The notes under the pieces were generated by a model, which was not told the DNA's origin, ran no database searches, and was given only the letters and a program-made list of their open reading frames with translations. From Aldersonia kunmingensis (GTDB lineage Bacteria; Actinomycetota; Actinomycetes; Mycobacteriales; Mycobacteriaceae), in contig NZ_LRRB01000251.1 in assembly GCF_001646865.1 (NCBI RefSeq), positions 1 to 64,000 of the forward strand: DNA of 64,000 nt, read 5' to 3'. How positions within the stretch are numbered: the first letter of the stretch is position 1; every line of letters starts with the position of its first letter. Below are positions 26,797 to 35,600 of the stretch, in pieces. Both the position numbers and the translations under genes were made by a program.

Positions 26797-27900
26797 CTAC
26801 CGTGGCGGGGCCAGCTCGAACTCGGCCCGCTTGTCCGGCTCGAGGAAGGCGAGCATCCGCATCCCCTCCGCTTCGATCGCGGCGGCGGTCTTCTTCGATA
26901 TGCGCGCGCCCGGCGCCACCACCAACCTGGCCGAATCCGCGGCGGCGTCGATCCGGTACCACGCGGCGACGAACCCGTCGAACAGTACGGGTGACGGCGC
27001 GGGCGAGAACGACTGCGAGACCTTCGCTCCCGTCTCGGGCACGATCCTCGTCCGATCCTGATGCGACAGCAGCGCGTTGTCGTAGACCCCGAGATAGCGC
27101 ACCGGAGCAGGCAGTTCGGGATCGGCGAGCTCGGCGTCCGCCGCGTCGTAGAGCACACGGCCGCGTTCGTCGGTGTAGGTGCGGACCCGATCACCTAGCC
27201 GCTCGACCGCGGGACGCAACCCGGTCAGCCGCGACCACGTCTGCATATCCATCGTCGAGGCCGGCCCGAACGCGCGCAGGTAGCGCAGCACCAGTTCCTC
27301 GGCCGGGTAGTCCGATTCGAGCGGGCGGCCCAGCCACGTTGAGATCCGCGCCCAACGCGGCCGCTCGTTGTGCCCCCACTTGCCGCGGGGCGGCGTCTGC
27401 AGCACCGGCAGGAGATACAGGAGGGCTTGCAACACCGCGCCGGGATCGCGGTCGGGCCACTCCGCGGTGATCAGCTTGCGCAGTTCGGCAGTGGTCATGG
27501 GCTCATCGCCGAGGATTCGCTCACCGCGGGCGCGCACATCCTCGCGGTCCATGCCGACCGTGGCACCGAAAAAGAAGCCCTTACGGAACGGCGCCTTCTC
27601 CAGTTCGGGCTGAATCAGCGGCGCGATCCGGACCGCGTCACTCGCGGTCACCAGGTGAATCGTGCCGCGCATCAACGTGATTCGAACGAGGCTGCGGTCC
27701 TCGAGCCCATCCGATATTACGATCGGGTCGAAATCGGCTATGCGACTCCACAATCCGATGAACGGTGGCCGCACTTCCTGGGCCTGTAGTCCAACCAGAT
27801 GCGTGCACATCTGCGCCGCGTCGAGCGTTGTGCGATCGAGCAGATGCTGGCGCGCGAGCAGGGTGCGGTTGAGCACCCTGTTCGACAGCACCTCCGTCAT
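26797..27900 (-). CDS. AlkZ/YcaQ-like winged-helix DNA glycosylase
   Basis: A 367-residue protein of the HTH_42 (winged-helix DNA-binding) superfamily, with tandem winged helices and a C-terminal barrel. Near the N-terminus it reads HLVGLQAQEVRPP: Q39-A-Q41 matches the catalytic QxQ of Streptomyces AlkZ, which excises azinomycin-crosslinked and alkylated guanine (the YcaQ branch has QxD). A C-terminal HQDRTRIVPETG segment is typical of the family. It probably protects against bulky alkyl or interstrand crosslink lesions; lesion choice is unknown. It follows the quinone oxidoreductase gene by 8 bp, so the two are co-transcribed. The 144-bp spacer after it, before the ligase fusion, shows no clear signal. 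Confidence 0.72.
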   Translation of the reverse strand: MTEVLSNRVLNRTLLARQHLLDRTTLDAAQMCTHLVGLQAQEVRPPFIGLWSRIADFDPIVISDGLEDRSLVRITLMRGTIHLVTASDAVRIAPLIQPELEKAPFRKGFFFGATVGMDREDVRARGERILGDEPMTTAELRKLITAEWPDRDPGAVLQALLYLLPVLQTPPRGKWGHNERPRWARISTWLGRPLESDYPAEELVLRYLRAFGPASTMDMQTWSRLTGLRPAVERLGDRVRTYTDERGRVLYDAADAELADPELPAPVRYLGVYDNALLSHQDRTRIVPETGAKVSQSFSPAPSPVLFDGFVAAWYRIDAAADSARLVVAPGARISKKTAAAIEAEGMRMLAFLEPDKRAEFELAPPR

Positions 27901-27908
27901 CCCGATTC

Positions 27909-28883
27909 CTAGCGGACCGTGAGCACGACCTTGCCGCGGGCGCTGCGATCTTCCAATGACGCGATCGCGGCGGCCGCATCCTCGAACGGGCGGGTGTCCG
28001 GCTCAGGAGCGGCGAGCTTGCCGGAGGCCAGCAACGGCTGGATGCGCTCCCACTGCGAGGGCAGCATGCTCGGGTCACCCATCCACCATGCGCCCCAGCC
28101 GACACCGACGACCTCGATGTTGTTGAGCAGCAGGCGGTTCACCTTCACCTCGGGAATGCCTCCGGCGGTGAATCCGATGACCAGCACGCGCCCTCCCCGG
28201 GCAAGCGAGCGGAGGCTGTCGGTGAAACGGTCGCCACCCACCGGGTCCACAACGATGTCGACGCCCTTGCCCTCGGTCAGCGCGCGTACCTGATCGAGCC
28301 AGCCGTCGACCAGAACGACATCGGTCGCTCCCGCGGCCCGCGCGACGTCGGCCTTCTCCTCGGTACTCACGACGGCGATGACACGAGCTGCATCGAAGGC
28401 CCGGGCAAGCCGCAGCGCGGACGTGCCGACGCCGCCGGCGGCACCGTGCACGAGCACCGTGTCACCCGCGCGCAGGCGACCGCGAACGTTGTAGGCGAAG
28501 TCCATGGTGAGGTCGTTGAAGAGCAGGCCCGCGCCCGCCGGCAACGAGACCGCGTCCGGCAGCGGGAACACCAGATCCGGTGCGGCCACGGCGACCTCGG
28601 CCATGCCACCACCGAGACCGGTGAGCGCGGCGACCCGATCGCCCGCCTTGACTCGCGCACCCTCCGGTGCCGAACGCACGATGCCGGACACCTCACCGCC
28701 GAAGACGAACGGCAGCTCCGGCTTGTACTGGTAGAGGCCCTTACTCATCAGCACATCGGGGAACGCGACACCCGCGGCGTGCACCTCGATCACCACCTGG
28801 CCGCCCGCAGCATCCGGTTCGTCGATCTCGACCACCCGTACCGATTCGGGTCCGGCGAGTTCGGTGAGCTGTACGGCGCGCAT
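27909..28883 (-). CDS. NADPH:quinone oxidoreductase-type zinc-independent MDR protein
   Basis: A 324-residue medium-chain dehydrogenase/reductase, start ATG 28883 ([19 protein letters not shown]). It lacks the structural and catalytic zinc cysteines. The cofactor motif is [19 protein letters not shown] near 144-162, and the DVVLVDGW and [20 protein letters not shown] blocks are those of quinone oxidoreductases. It would reduce quinones or enoyl/enone substrates with NADPH. Divergent from the zinc alcohol dehydrogenase gene with 67 bp between the two start codons; that spacer holds the palindrome AACGTACGTT. Annotation is by family only. Confidence 0.82.
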   Translation of the reverse strand: MRAVQLTELAGPESVRVVEIDEPDAAGGQVVIEVHAAGVAFPDVLMSKGLYQYKPELPFVFGGEVSGIVRSAPEGARVKAGDRVAALTGLGGGMAEVAVAAPDLVFPLPDAVSLPAGAGLLFNDLTMDFAYNVRGRLRAGDTVLVHGAAGGVGTSALRLARAFDAARVIAVVSTEEKADVARAAGATDVVLVDGWLDQVRALTEGKGVDIVVDPVGGDRFTDSLRSLARGGRVLVIGFTAGGIPEVKVNRLLLNNIEVVGVGWGAWWMGDPSMLPSQWERIQPLLASGKLAAPEPDTRPFEDAAAAIASLEDRSARGKVVLTVR

Positions 28884-28934
28884 GGGCGTCCTTCCGGTCG
28901 TTTCATGCCTGGTGCTTCGTCTTGTCGCGAACTT

Positions 28935-28944
28935 AACGTACGTT
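28935..28944. promoter_or_regulatory. Palindrome AACGTACGTT between two oxidoreductase genes
   Basis: A perfect 10-bp palindrome in the 67-bp spacer between divergent MDR genes, 7 bp before the alcohol dehydrogenase ATG at 28951. Its position suits a repressor site affecting both genes. AAC and GTT are 4 bp apart, so it is not a KstR box (spacing 2). Confidence 0.4.
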
Positions 28945-28950
28945 TTCGAT

Positions 28951-29973
28951 ATGGAGGGCATGGTCCCCACCACGATGACCGCGTGGCAGGTGGAACAGCC
29001 GGGTCCGATGCGCTCGCAACCGCTGCGCCGGGTCGAGATCGCGGTGCCCGAGCCGGGGCCCGATGAAGTGCTGGTGCAGGTGCGCTGCTGCGGTGTGTGC
29101 CGCACCGACCTGCATGTCGCCGAGGGTGATCTCGCCGTTCATCGCGAGCTTGTGGTGCCCGGCCACGAGGTGGTCGGCGAGGTTGTCGCAACGGGCGCCG
29201 AAGTGAACGCTTTCGATGTCGGCGCGCTCGTCGGAGTCGCGTGGCTGCGGCATACCTGCGGCCGCTGCCGCTACTGCCTGCGTGGCGACGAGAACCTGTG
29301 TCCGGAATCGCGCTACACCGGATGGGATTTCGACGGCGGCTACGCCGAGTTCGCAGTCGCGCCCGCCGCCTTCGTGCACCGGCTACCCACCGGGTACCGC
29401 GACGAGGAGCTCGCTCCCCTGCTGTGCGCGGGCATCATCGGCTATCGCGCGCTGCTGTGCGCGAACGTGCCGCCGGGCGGGCGGCTCGGCATCTACGGCT
29501 TCGGCGGCAGCGCGCATATCTGCGCGCAGGTGGCGATCGCCCGGGGCGCCGAGGTGCACGTGATGACGCGCGGCGCCGGTGCGCGCGAACTCGCACTCGA
29601 CCTCGGTGCCGCGTCGGTCCAGGGTGCCGGGGATCCACCACCGGTCCTGCTGGATTCCGCGATCTTGTTCGCGCCGGTGGGCGAGCTCGTACTGCCCGCG
29701 CTGGCAGCACTCGATCGCGGCGGGACGCTCGCCGTCGCCGGGATCCACCTGTCCGACATCCCGGTACTCAACTATCAGCAGCACCTGTTCCAGGAACGTC
29801 GGCTGCGATCGGTCACCTCGAACACCCGCGCCGACGCGCGCGCGTTCCTCGACTTCGTCGCCGAGCATCGCATCCGGCTGAGCACAACGCCGTATCCGCG
29901 CGGCGAGGCGGACCGCGCACTGACCGACCTCGCGGAGGGCCGGATCACCGGCGCGGCAGTTCTCGTGCCCTGA
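28951..29973 (+). CDS. Zinc-dependent alcohol dehydrogenase
   Basis: A 340-residue MDR enzyme with zinc ligands: catalytic C in CGVCRTDLH and GHEVVG, and the structural zinc cluster [15 protein letters not shown]. The NAD-binding motif is [16 protein letters not shown]. It most resembles the AdhA type of mycobacterial zinc alcohol dehydrogenases. Three ATGs lie close together (28951, 28960, 28975). 28951 keeps the longest sensible N-terminus, but GGAGGG at 28953-28958 makes a slightly later start possible. Convergent with dinB2, 15 bp between the stops. It likely oxidises a primary alcohol; the substrate cannot be read from the sequence. Confidence 0.83.
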   Translation: MEGMVPTTMTAWQVEQPGPMRSQPLRRVEIAVPEPGPDEVLVQVRCCGVCRTDLHVAEGDLAVHRELVVPGHEVVGEVVATGAEVNAFDVGALVGVAWLRHTCGRCRYCLRGDENLCPESRYTGWDFDGGYAEFAVAPAAFVHRLPTGYRDEELAPLLCAGIIGYRALLCANVPPGGRLGIYGFGGSAHICAQVAIARGAEVHVMTRGAGARELALDLGAASVQGAGDPPPVLLDSAILFAPVGELVLPALAALDRGGTLAVAGIHLSDIPVLNYQQHLFQERRLRSVTSNTRADARAFLDFVAEHRIRLSTTPYPRGEADRALTDLAEGRITGAAVLVP

Positions 29974-29988
29974 CACAGGGTCGAAACG

Positions 29989-31068
29989 TCAATCATTCGA
30001 GGGCATCTCGGGTGGCTGATCGAGATCGGTGAGGTCGAGCCGGACACCGAGTAACCGCACCGGCCGATCGAGCGGGAACATGCCGAGCAGGGTGAGCGCG
30101 ACCGTGACGACCTCGTCCACATCCGTAGACGGTGCCGGAAGTTTGTGCGCGTGGCTGCTGGTGAAGAACGTCTTGGTTCGCACGGTGACGGCGACCCGCT
30201 CGATCGTGCGGCCGGAAGCAATGACCTCGTGTGCCACGGCGGTCGCCAGCTCCACAACCCCGGCGCGGATGTCGGCGATATCGGTGAGGTCTTGGGGGAA
30301 CGTGCGCGAGTGGCTCCGGCCCCGCGCCACCCGCGGCTCGGTCGCCACCTCAATGCGCCCGGCCCCCGTGCCGAGCAGTCGCAGGTATGGCCCGGTCCGT
30401 GGCCCGAACGCCGCGGCGAGCTCGTTCCGGTCCGCGGCTCCCAACTGTCCCACCGTTGTGATGCCCAGGTCCGCCAGGCGTTTTGCGGTGCGCGCCCCCA
30501 CGCCCCACAACGCGTCCGGGCCGCGGTCGGCCATCACCTCGGCCCAGTTCTGCGCGGTCAGCCGGAAAACCCCTGACAGGGCCGGTGCGCCGGTGCCCTT
30601 GGGCTTCACAAAGCCGGTGGCGAGCTTCGCCCGGTGCGTGTTGTCGCCCACTCCGACCGAGCAGCGCAAACCGGTCTCCTCGTAGACCCGGACGCGGATG
30701 CGCTGCGCGACGTCCTCCGGATCATCGGTGTCGATGCCGACGAAGGCCTCGTCCCAGCCGAGCACCTCGACCGGCCCAAACTGTCGCAGCGCGTCCATGA
30801 CCTGCTCGGATGCGCCCTCGTACGCGTCCAGATCGACCGGCAGGAAGGCGGCATCCGGGCAGCGCCGCACAGCGGATCGCAACGGCATCCCGGCGCGGAC
30901 TCCGTGCTCGCGCGCCTCGTAGGACGCGCAGGTGACCACCACCCTGGACTGCGTCGGATCGCCCGACCCACCGACGATCACCGGTTTACCGACCAGCTCG
31001 GGATTGCGCAGCCGCTCCACCGCCGCCTGGAATTGATCCAGGTCGACGTGCAGGATCCATGCGGTCAT
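29989..31068 (-). CDS. dinB2: Y-family DNA polymerase IV, DinB2 type
   Basis: A 359-residue Y-family polymerase. The metal-binding acidic residues are D9 (HVDLDQF) and D106/E107 (GWDEAF). The HhH segment (PDALWGVGARTAKRLADLGITTVGQLG) and the little-finger domain end the protein. The WDEAF motif instead of SIDEA and the DLDQF opening place it with mycobacterial DinB2 (Rv3056 type), which is shorter than DinB1 and lacks the C-terminal clamp-binding extension; none is seen here either. The residue after F13, the position of the Leu14 steric gate in M. smegmatis DinB2, is Gln. It carries out error-prone lesion bypass. No LexA-type site was identified upstream. Confidence 0.88.
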   Translation of the reverse strand: MTAWILHVDLDQFQAAVERLRNPELVGKPVIVGGSGDPTQSRVVVTCASYEAREHGVRAGMPLRSAVRRCPDAAFLPVDLDAYEGASEQVMDALRQFGPVEVLGWDEAFVGIDTDDPEDVAQRIRVRVYEETGLRCSVGVGDNTHRAKLATGFVKPKGTGAPALSGVFRLTAQNWAEVMADRGPDALWGVGARTAKRLADLGITTVGQLGAADRNELAAAFGPRTGPYLRLLGTGAGRIEVATEPRVARGRSHSRTFPQDLTDIADIRAGVVELATAVAHEVIASGRTIERVAVTVRTKTFFTSSHAHKLPAPSTDVDEVVTVALTLLGMFPLDRPVRLLGVRLDLTDLDQPPEMPSND

Positions 31069-31192
31069 TTGGCCTCCGATTTCACTATCTCCTTACCTCT
31101 CCGGGAAGTCGTTACGCGCGGAAAGTCTCCAGACGCACGTAAAGTCGGCTACCGAAGCTGACGGTCACCGACAGGTCTGTGAAGGAGGACTC

Positions 31193-31996
31193 GTGGCCAC
31201 CTCGGTCGACGACCCGCTGGCTCCATTGCGCGCCCCAGACCTGGGCTTTGCCTTGTCCTGGCAGGTCCGCACACCGGATACCGATCCGGATTCCCGCCTG
31301 CGCCTCGATGGGGTCGCGAAGTATCTCGAAGAAATCGCCTGGGAGAACCTGCAGGCGACCGGATTCAAAACTTCCGATCCGTTCTGGATCGTGCGCCGAA
31401 CGGTCATCGACGTCATCCGGCCGATCACCTGGCCCGACCAACTGCACCTGCGTCGCTGGTGCGATGCGCTGTCCACGCGATGGACCGCGATGCGGGTGCG
31501 AATCGCCAGCGACCAGGGCGGCCTGATCGAGACCGAGGCGTTCTGGATCAACATCAGCGAATCCACCGGTATGCCGACGCGGATCAGCGACGAAGGCCTC
31601 GGCTTCCTGCAGGCAATGACCGACGAGCACCGGCTCAAATGGCGCCCCTGGCTGAGTGAGCCTGCGCCGCCCGAATCCAGCTCGGATCTGCACTTTCCAC
31701 TGCGTGCCACGGACATCGACCAGTTCAACCATGTCAACAATGCCGCGTATCTGCAGGCCGTCGAGCAGTACCTGGTGGACTACCCCTCGCTGATCGCGCA
31801 GCAGTACCGGGCGATCATCGAGTACAACGCGCCGACGCTGTCCGGCGAGAACATCATGGTGCGCGGCCGCCTGGAATCCGTCGGGGGCGCGCAGCCCACC
31901 ACCCTGCGGCTGTGGTTCATGGTCGGAGACGCCGTGCGCACGGCGGTGTGCATCCGTCCGCTGCCGAGCGACGGTGAGGGCGCCGCCGCACAATGA
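31193..31996 (+). CDS. Acyl-ACP thioesterase (FatA-like double hotdog)
   Basis: A 267-residue acyl-[acyl-carrier-protein] thioesterase-like protein with two hotdog halves. The start is the GTG at 31193 behind a strong GAAGGAGG. The second half has the motif DIDQFNHVNNAAYLQAVEQYL (NHVNN at 179-183), with the Asn and His of plant and bacterial Fat enzymes; the first has LDGVAKYLEEIAWENLQ. It likely hydrolyses long-chain acyl-ACP or acyl-CoA, releasing free fatty acid. The next gene starts inside its 3' end (ATGA-type overlap). The 124-bp divergent spacer with dinB2 shows no obvious operator. Confidence 0.78.
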   Translation: MATSVDDPLAPLRAPDLGFALSWQVRTPDTDPDSRLRLDGVAKYLEEIAWENLQATGFKTSDPFWIVRRTVIDVIRPITWPDQLHLRRWCDALSTRWTAMRVRIASDQGGLIETEAFWINISESTGMPTRISDEGLGFLQAMTDEHRLKWRPWLSEPAPPESSSDLHFPLRATDIDQFNHVNNAAYLQAVEQYLVDYPSLIAQQYRAIIEYNAPTLSGENIMVRGRLESVGGAQPTTLRLWFMVGDAVRTAVCIRPLPSDGEGAAAQ

Positions 31997-32487
31997 GCAC
32001 CCGGACGCTGATCTTGATGCGGCACGGCAAGTCCGCCTACCCCGACGGGGTCGCCGACCACGAGCGCCCCCTCGCGCCGCGCGGGCAGCTGCAGGCCGCA
32101 ATGGCCGGTGACTGGCTGCGCACCACCCAGCCGGTTATAGATGCGGTGCGGTGCTCGACGTCCACCCGAACCCGGGAGACGCTGGCTGCGACCGCGGTCG
32201 ATGCCCCGGTGGAATTCGACCGCTCGATCTACGGCGGCTCGCCGCGCGAGCTCGTCGAGGTGATCAACATCGTCGACGAGGCCGTGCAGACGCTGCTGCT
32301 GGTTGGACATGTTCCCGGAATACCTTGGACTGCTTGGGAACTCGCGCACAACCGCAGTTCGCCGCAAGCTCAACAGCTCGAGGAGAAGTTCCCGACCTCC
32401 GCGCTCGCGGTGATCGAGTTCGACCGGCCGTGGGCGGATATCGACCCCGGGACCGGCGAGTTGGTGGTCTTTCACGTCCCGCGCTAG
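31993..32487 (+). CDS. SixA-like histidine phosphatase family protein
   Basis: A 164-residue single-domain phosphohistidine/phosphoglycerate-mutase-fold phosphatase. LMRHGKSAYPD carries the RHG motif at 10-12 with the nucleophilic His, and LLLVGHVPGI supplies the second catalytic His. The size matches SixA, which dephosphorylates phosphohistidine proteins, but the actinobacterial substrates are unknown. It overlaps the thioesterase gene and is probably translationally coupled to it. A 20-bp-arm hairpin follows (32504-32563), shared with the convergent hydrolase gene. Confidence 0.78.
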   Translation: MSTRTLILMRHGKSAYPDGVADHERPLAPRGQLQAAMAGDWLRTTQPVIDAVRCSTSTRTRETLAATAVDAPVEFDRSIYGGSPRELVEVINIVDEAVQTLLLVGHVPGIPWTAWELAHNRSSPQAQQLEEKFPTSALAVIEFDRPWADIDPGTGELVVFHVPR

Positions 32488-32503
32488 CCGAGCTGCCGCT
32501 TCC

Positions 32504-32563
32504 GTGATCACGAGCAAATGGCCGGGAAATTGCACGAAATTGGGGCCATTCGTTCGTGATCAC
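32504..32563. terminator. 60-bp inverted repeat between convergent genes
   Basis: Left arm 32504-32523 (GTGATCACGAGCAAATGGCC) and right arm 32544-32563 pair at 18 of 20 positions around a 20-base loop. The right arm covers the stop codon of the minus-strand hydrolase gene. It fits a bidirectional terminator, but the long arms and the palindromic ends (GTGATCAC) also suit a small mobile-type repeat. It is unrelated to the 54-bp family. Confidence 0.65.
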
Positions 32564-34242
32564 CGCAAGACGGGACGGGTCGCGAAGGCAGCGAGAGCGG
32601 TCGAGACCTGCTCCGGGCGCCCATCGTTTTGCTTGGCCGCGGCGGTGAGCAAATCGATGTGGTTGTAGCCGGGCATCACCAGCACCACGTCCCCTGCCCG
32701 GGCTCGCGGCGGGTCGATCAGGCCGTCCTTGGCCTCGGCGGTGAACACCGGATGCCGCAGCACGCCGTCGCGATGCAGCCGGTGCGCGGCGAGCGCGGGC
32801 GCGTTGCCCGCACTCAAATCGGTGACGAGTTGCGTCGGGAAGTACCACTCGGTGAAGTCGAGCGGTTGCTCGCACAGGCTGCGGGCCAGCTGACGGATCG
32901 AGGTGATCTCGTTCGCCGGCCCGGTGAACGGCCCCGGTACGACCTCGTCGTAGTCGTCCCAGCCGTAGACCACGACGGGGTTACTGAACTCGGCCGGTGA
33001 CACCTTGGGCGCATTGCCGAATGCGCTGCGCATCAACGGGTTCGACAACACCTCGTTGGGCACTGGGAATGACTTCGGCACCACCGGTCCACGCACAAAA
33101 CCGACGCTGGCCTGGATGAAGCCCAGGATCATCGAGTTGTCGTCCATGATCGAGCCCAGTACCGCGTCGTTGGTCGCGTTCAGCGTGCGAACGTCCGGAC
33201 TTCCGGTGGCGAACATCGCGAAATTGCCGGCGAGCAACGTCCGCAGCGAGAGGTCGACGTTGGTGTTGTGCGGCAACCGCGCCACGATGTCGTTGACGCC
33301 CTCGGGATTCAGCCGAGCCGCGAGTCCGGTCAGCGCGAGCAGGTTGGTGGTCTCGGGGTTGATCACCGCAGGCAGGCGCAGCACCGGCAACGCCCCGGTG
33401 GCGACGCCGCCTACCGCTGCGAGCGGCGCGGCCACCGGCGCCGGTAGATCCAACGGCCCGAACCCGGGCACCGGCAGCGCCGCGTCCACCACGGTGTCGA
33501 GCGCGAAATAGCCCGCGCACTGGGCGAACCCGGCGTCATCGAGAGTGGCTGGATTGCCATCGAAGTCCCACTGCGCGAAGAACCCGGTGACGAAGCCGCC
33601 GAGCGAATGGCCGCCGCAGAGCACCTTGTTCGCCCGCACAGCGGGGTCGGGCAGCTCGCGGCGCAGCAGTTCGTACTGGTCGCGAAGGGTCTGCTCGAGC
33701 CCTACGCCGCGAAGCCACTCGGTTTGTGCACCGTCGGCGTACCCAGCGAAGCGCCGCCCATCGACCTCGCGCTTATGAAAGTAATAGTCGGTGGCGACAT
33801 CGAGGTCGCCGGTACGCAATGCCGCAGCGACCCCGGCGTGGTCTTCCAGGCAGTTCGAGCGCCGGTCGAGCGCCCAGAACTCGATGTACCTGCCGGCCGC
33901 GGCGGCCGTCGAAACCGTGTTGCGTGCAACGCTTTCGAAAGCACCGGCACCCTCGAAGATGCCCGGCTGGGCGACCAGGATGCGGTCGGCGTCCGCGGCA
34001 TCGGCAGGGCCGTTCGCGGCACGGAACCGGAGGTAGGACAGCCGGTCACACTCCGGCGGATGCTGGCCGGCCGCAGGCGGCAACGGCGCAGGCAGGCTGA
34101 CGACCGTCTCGATGACATCGGTTACCGGCGACGTGGAACGCACCGCGGTTTCGGCTCGTCCCTCTTGAGCGTTCGCGGGTGCGACGCCCGACATCGCCAA
34201 TACGATCGACACACCACATCCCAGCAACCACTGAGTGCGCAT
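32560..34242 (-). CDS. Secreted alpha/beta hydrolase
   Basis: A 560-residue exported hydrolase. The start is the ATG at 34242, where a signal peptide begins (MRTQWLLGCGVSIVLAMSGV, predicted cleavage after APANA); the longer in-frame extension is unlikely. The nucleophile elbow is GGHSLGG with Ser 213. A C-terminal GYNHIDLL suits the catalytic His, and several conserved Cys residues (CDRL, SNCLED, FAQCAGY) could form disulfides. The overall pattern is that of secreted lipase or esterase-like proteins of mycolata. The substrate is unknown. Its 3' end lies in a hairpin shared with the phosphatase gene. Confidence 0.75.
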   Translation of the reverse strand: MRTQWLLGCGVSIVLAMSGVAPANAQEGRAETAVRSTSPVTDVIETVVSLPAPLPPAAGQHPPECDRLSYLRFRAANGPADAADADRILVAQPGIFEGAGAFESVARNTVSTAAAAGRYIEFWALDRRSNCLEDHAGVAAALRTGDLDVATDYYFHKREVDGRRFAGYADGAQTEWLRGVGLEQTLRDQYELLRRELPDPAVRANKVLCGGHSLGGFVTGFFAQWDFDGNPATLDDAGFAQCAGYFALDTVVDAALPVPGFGPLDLPAPVAAPLAAVGGVATGALPVLRLPAVINPETTNLLALTGLAARLNPEGVNDIVARLPHNTNVDLSLRTLLAGNFAMFATGSPDVRTLNATNDAVLGSIMDDNSMILGFIQASVGFVRGPVVPKSFPVPNEVLSNPLMRSAFGNAPKVSPAEFSNPVVVYGWDDYDEVVPGPFTGPANEITSIRQLARSLCEQPLDFTEWYFPTQLVTDLSAGNAPALAAHRLHRDGVLRHPVFTAEAKDGLIDPPRARAGDVVLVMPGYNHIDLLTAAAKQNDGRPEQVSTALAAFATRPVLR

Positions 34243-34353
34243 GACGCATTCAACCGTGCCGGGGACATTTTTCCAGCCGTTTTGGGAACGAGGACTGAAC
34301 CTGTCCGCAATAGCGACAAGACTCAGGATTACCGACAACGAGAGGTGATCACG

Positions 34354-34749
34354 ATGGACTGGACGCTCGAACTCGTCACTCTGCCCGTGACCGACGTCGA
34401 CCGGGCCAAGGACTTCTACACATCGATCGGTTTCAACGCCGACCACGACCACACGGTGACCGAGGATCTGCGCTTCGTTCAACTCACTCCCCCGGGCTCG
34501 AACTGCTCGATCGCGATCGGCAAGAACATCACCGATGCGGTGCCGGGCTCGTACAAGGGTCTGACTGTTTGCGTCTCCGACATCGAGGAAGGGCGCAAGA
34601 CGCTGCTCGACGCCGGCGTCGACGCCAGCGAGGTGGACGTGCAGCCCTGGGGACACTTTGTGTATTTCACCGACCCGGATGGAAACGGGTGGCAAATGCA
34701 GTACCTGCCCTACCGCTACGGTGCCCCGCCGCCGAACCTGCCGAACTGA
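34354..34749 (+). CDS. Glyoxalase/bleomycin-resistance fold protein (1)
   Basis: A 131-residue VOC-superfamily protein, start ATG 34354 preceded by GAGGTG. VTLPVTDVDRAKDFYTSIGF opens the first beta-alpha-beta-beta-beta module, and the end has FTDPDGNGWQMQYLP with a metal-ligand-like position. The length is right for a single-chain VOC protein that acts as a dimer. Activity (dioxygenase, isomerase, glyoxalase or drug binding) cannot be told from the fold. The 54-bp repeat copy 2 begins 2 bp after its stop codon. Confidence 0.78.
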   Translation: MDWTLELVTLPVTDVDRAKDFYTSIGFNADHDHTVTEDLRFVQLTPPGSNCSIAIGKNITDAVPGSYKGLTVCVSDIEEGRKTLLDAGVDASEVDVQPWGHFVYFTDPDGNGWQMQYLPYRYGAPPPNLPN

Positions 34750-34751
34750 CG

Positions 34752-34805
34752 GTGCGAATTATGTTCCCGGGGGCGAAGTTTCGTCCCCGGGAACAAATTT
34801 TGCAC
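34752..34805. repeat. 54-bp imperfect inverted repeat, copy 2
   Basis: The most symmetrical copy: the arms TGTTCCCGGGGGCGAA and TTCGTCCCCGGGAACA around GT form a long stem with one G.T pair, and the outer ends are GTGCGAA and TTTTGCAC. It starts 2 bp after the glyoxalase stop codon and ends 20 bp before the 3' end of the convergent small membrane protein gene, so it can also act as a bidirectional terminator. Confidence 0.85.
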
Positions 34806-34825
34806 CCGGGAGCGCGTGCGAACGG

Positions 34826-35023
34826 TTACCGCGTGACCTTGTAGGCGACGAACCCTACGAGCAGGAGTCCGGCGAGGATTGCCCAGCCGAAGCCCGCGAG
34901 CCACCAGATCAGCGCAAAGCCGATCAAGGCCGGGGCACCGAGCACCGCAACCATCACGGGGCTTTGTTTGATCGTTTCCAGCCCGGCACGTCCAGTCTGC
35001 CGGTCGAGCTTCTTCCCAGCCAT
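34826..35023 (-). CDS. Small two-helix membrane protein, unknown function
   Basis: A 65-residue protein, MAGKKLDRQTGRAGLETIKQ at the start, then hydrophobic stretches about 22-40 and 44-60 separated by Gly-Phe-Gly. The basic N-terminus suggests an N-in topology. Codon use fits the genome and the frame is closely packed 9 bp after the glyoxalase gene at 35033-35458, so it is likely real and co-transcribed. I do not recognise the family. Confidence 0.6.
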   Translation of the reverse strand: MAGKKLDRQTGRAGLETIKQSPVMVAVLGAPALIGFALIWWLAGFGWAILAGLLLVGFVAYKVTR

Positions 35024-35032
35024 CCTCGACTC

Positions 35033-35458
35033 CTATCCCTTCGGTGCGGCCAGTTCCAGCGCGATGTTGTCCGGATCGCGGAACTCCAGTATGTACGAGA
35101 TTCCGATGTCTTTGATCGGCTCATGCGCGATGCCCAGGTCATCGAGGTGCGTAGCTGCCGAATCCAATTCCGCCTTGCTGCCCACGTTGAACGCAAGATG
35201 GTCGAGGCCCGTCCGGTCCTCGTCGAAGTTGTCCTCGGCGACGGGCCTCAGCCCGATCAGTGCGTCCCCGATGTTGTAGATGACGCCGCCGTACAGGAAT
35301 GCGAGCTGCTCGCGAAGTTTGTCGTCGGCGTCGGCCGGCATCTCGATGAGAACCGGCCAACCGAACACACCGTCATAGAACCGTCGCGACCGCTCGATAT
35401 CGGTGACCGTGAGCCGAACGTGGGAAATGGACGTCGTGTTGATCGTCATGCGATCCAT
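35033..35458 (-). CDS. Glyoxalase/bleomycin-resistance fold protein (2)
   Basis: A 141-residue VOC-family protein, read from the ATG at 35458; the ATG at 35449 is equally possible. HVRLTVTDIERSRRFYDGVFGW and GLDHLAFNVGS give the usual two modules, and LEFRDPDNIALEL ends it with the common metal-site Glu. It is different enough from the other VOC gene at 34354 not to be a recent duplicate. Together with the small membrane protein gene it lies between two copies of the 54-bp repeat (34752 and 35601), as a small cassette would. The function is unknown. Confidence 0.78.
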   Translation of the reverse strand: MDRMTINTTSISHVRLTVTDIERSRRFYDGVFGWPVLIEMPADADDKLREQLAFLYGGVIYNIGDALIGLRPVAEDNFDEDRTGLDHLAFNVGSKAELDSAATHLDDLGIAHEPIKDIGISYILEFRDPDNIALELAAPKG

Positions 35459-35600
35459 GCTGCCAGGCTTGGCCGGAGAATCGCGTTCCGCGGCGGCCAT
35501 ATCCCAGAATCCTGGGATGGTCACGCGGCGGTAGCACTCGGTATCGGGATGGCCGTGGCGGGCGCACCGGGGGTAGCGGCCGCCAAACCAGAGCAAACGG

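Noticed and set aside
28935-28944. Second KstR box
   Set aside because: AAC and GTT are separated by 4 bp instead of 2, and the flanking bases do not fit the KstR pattern.
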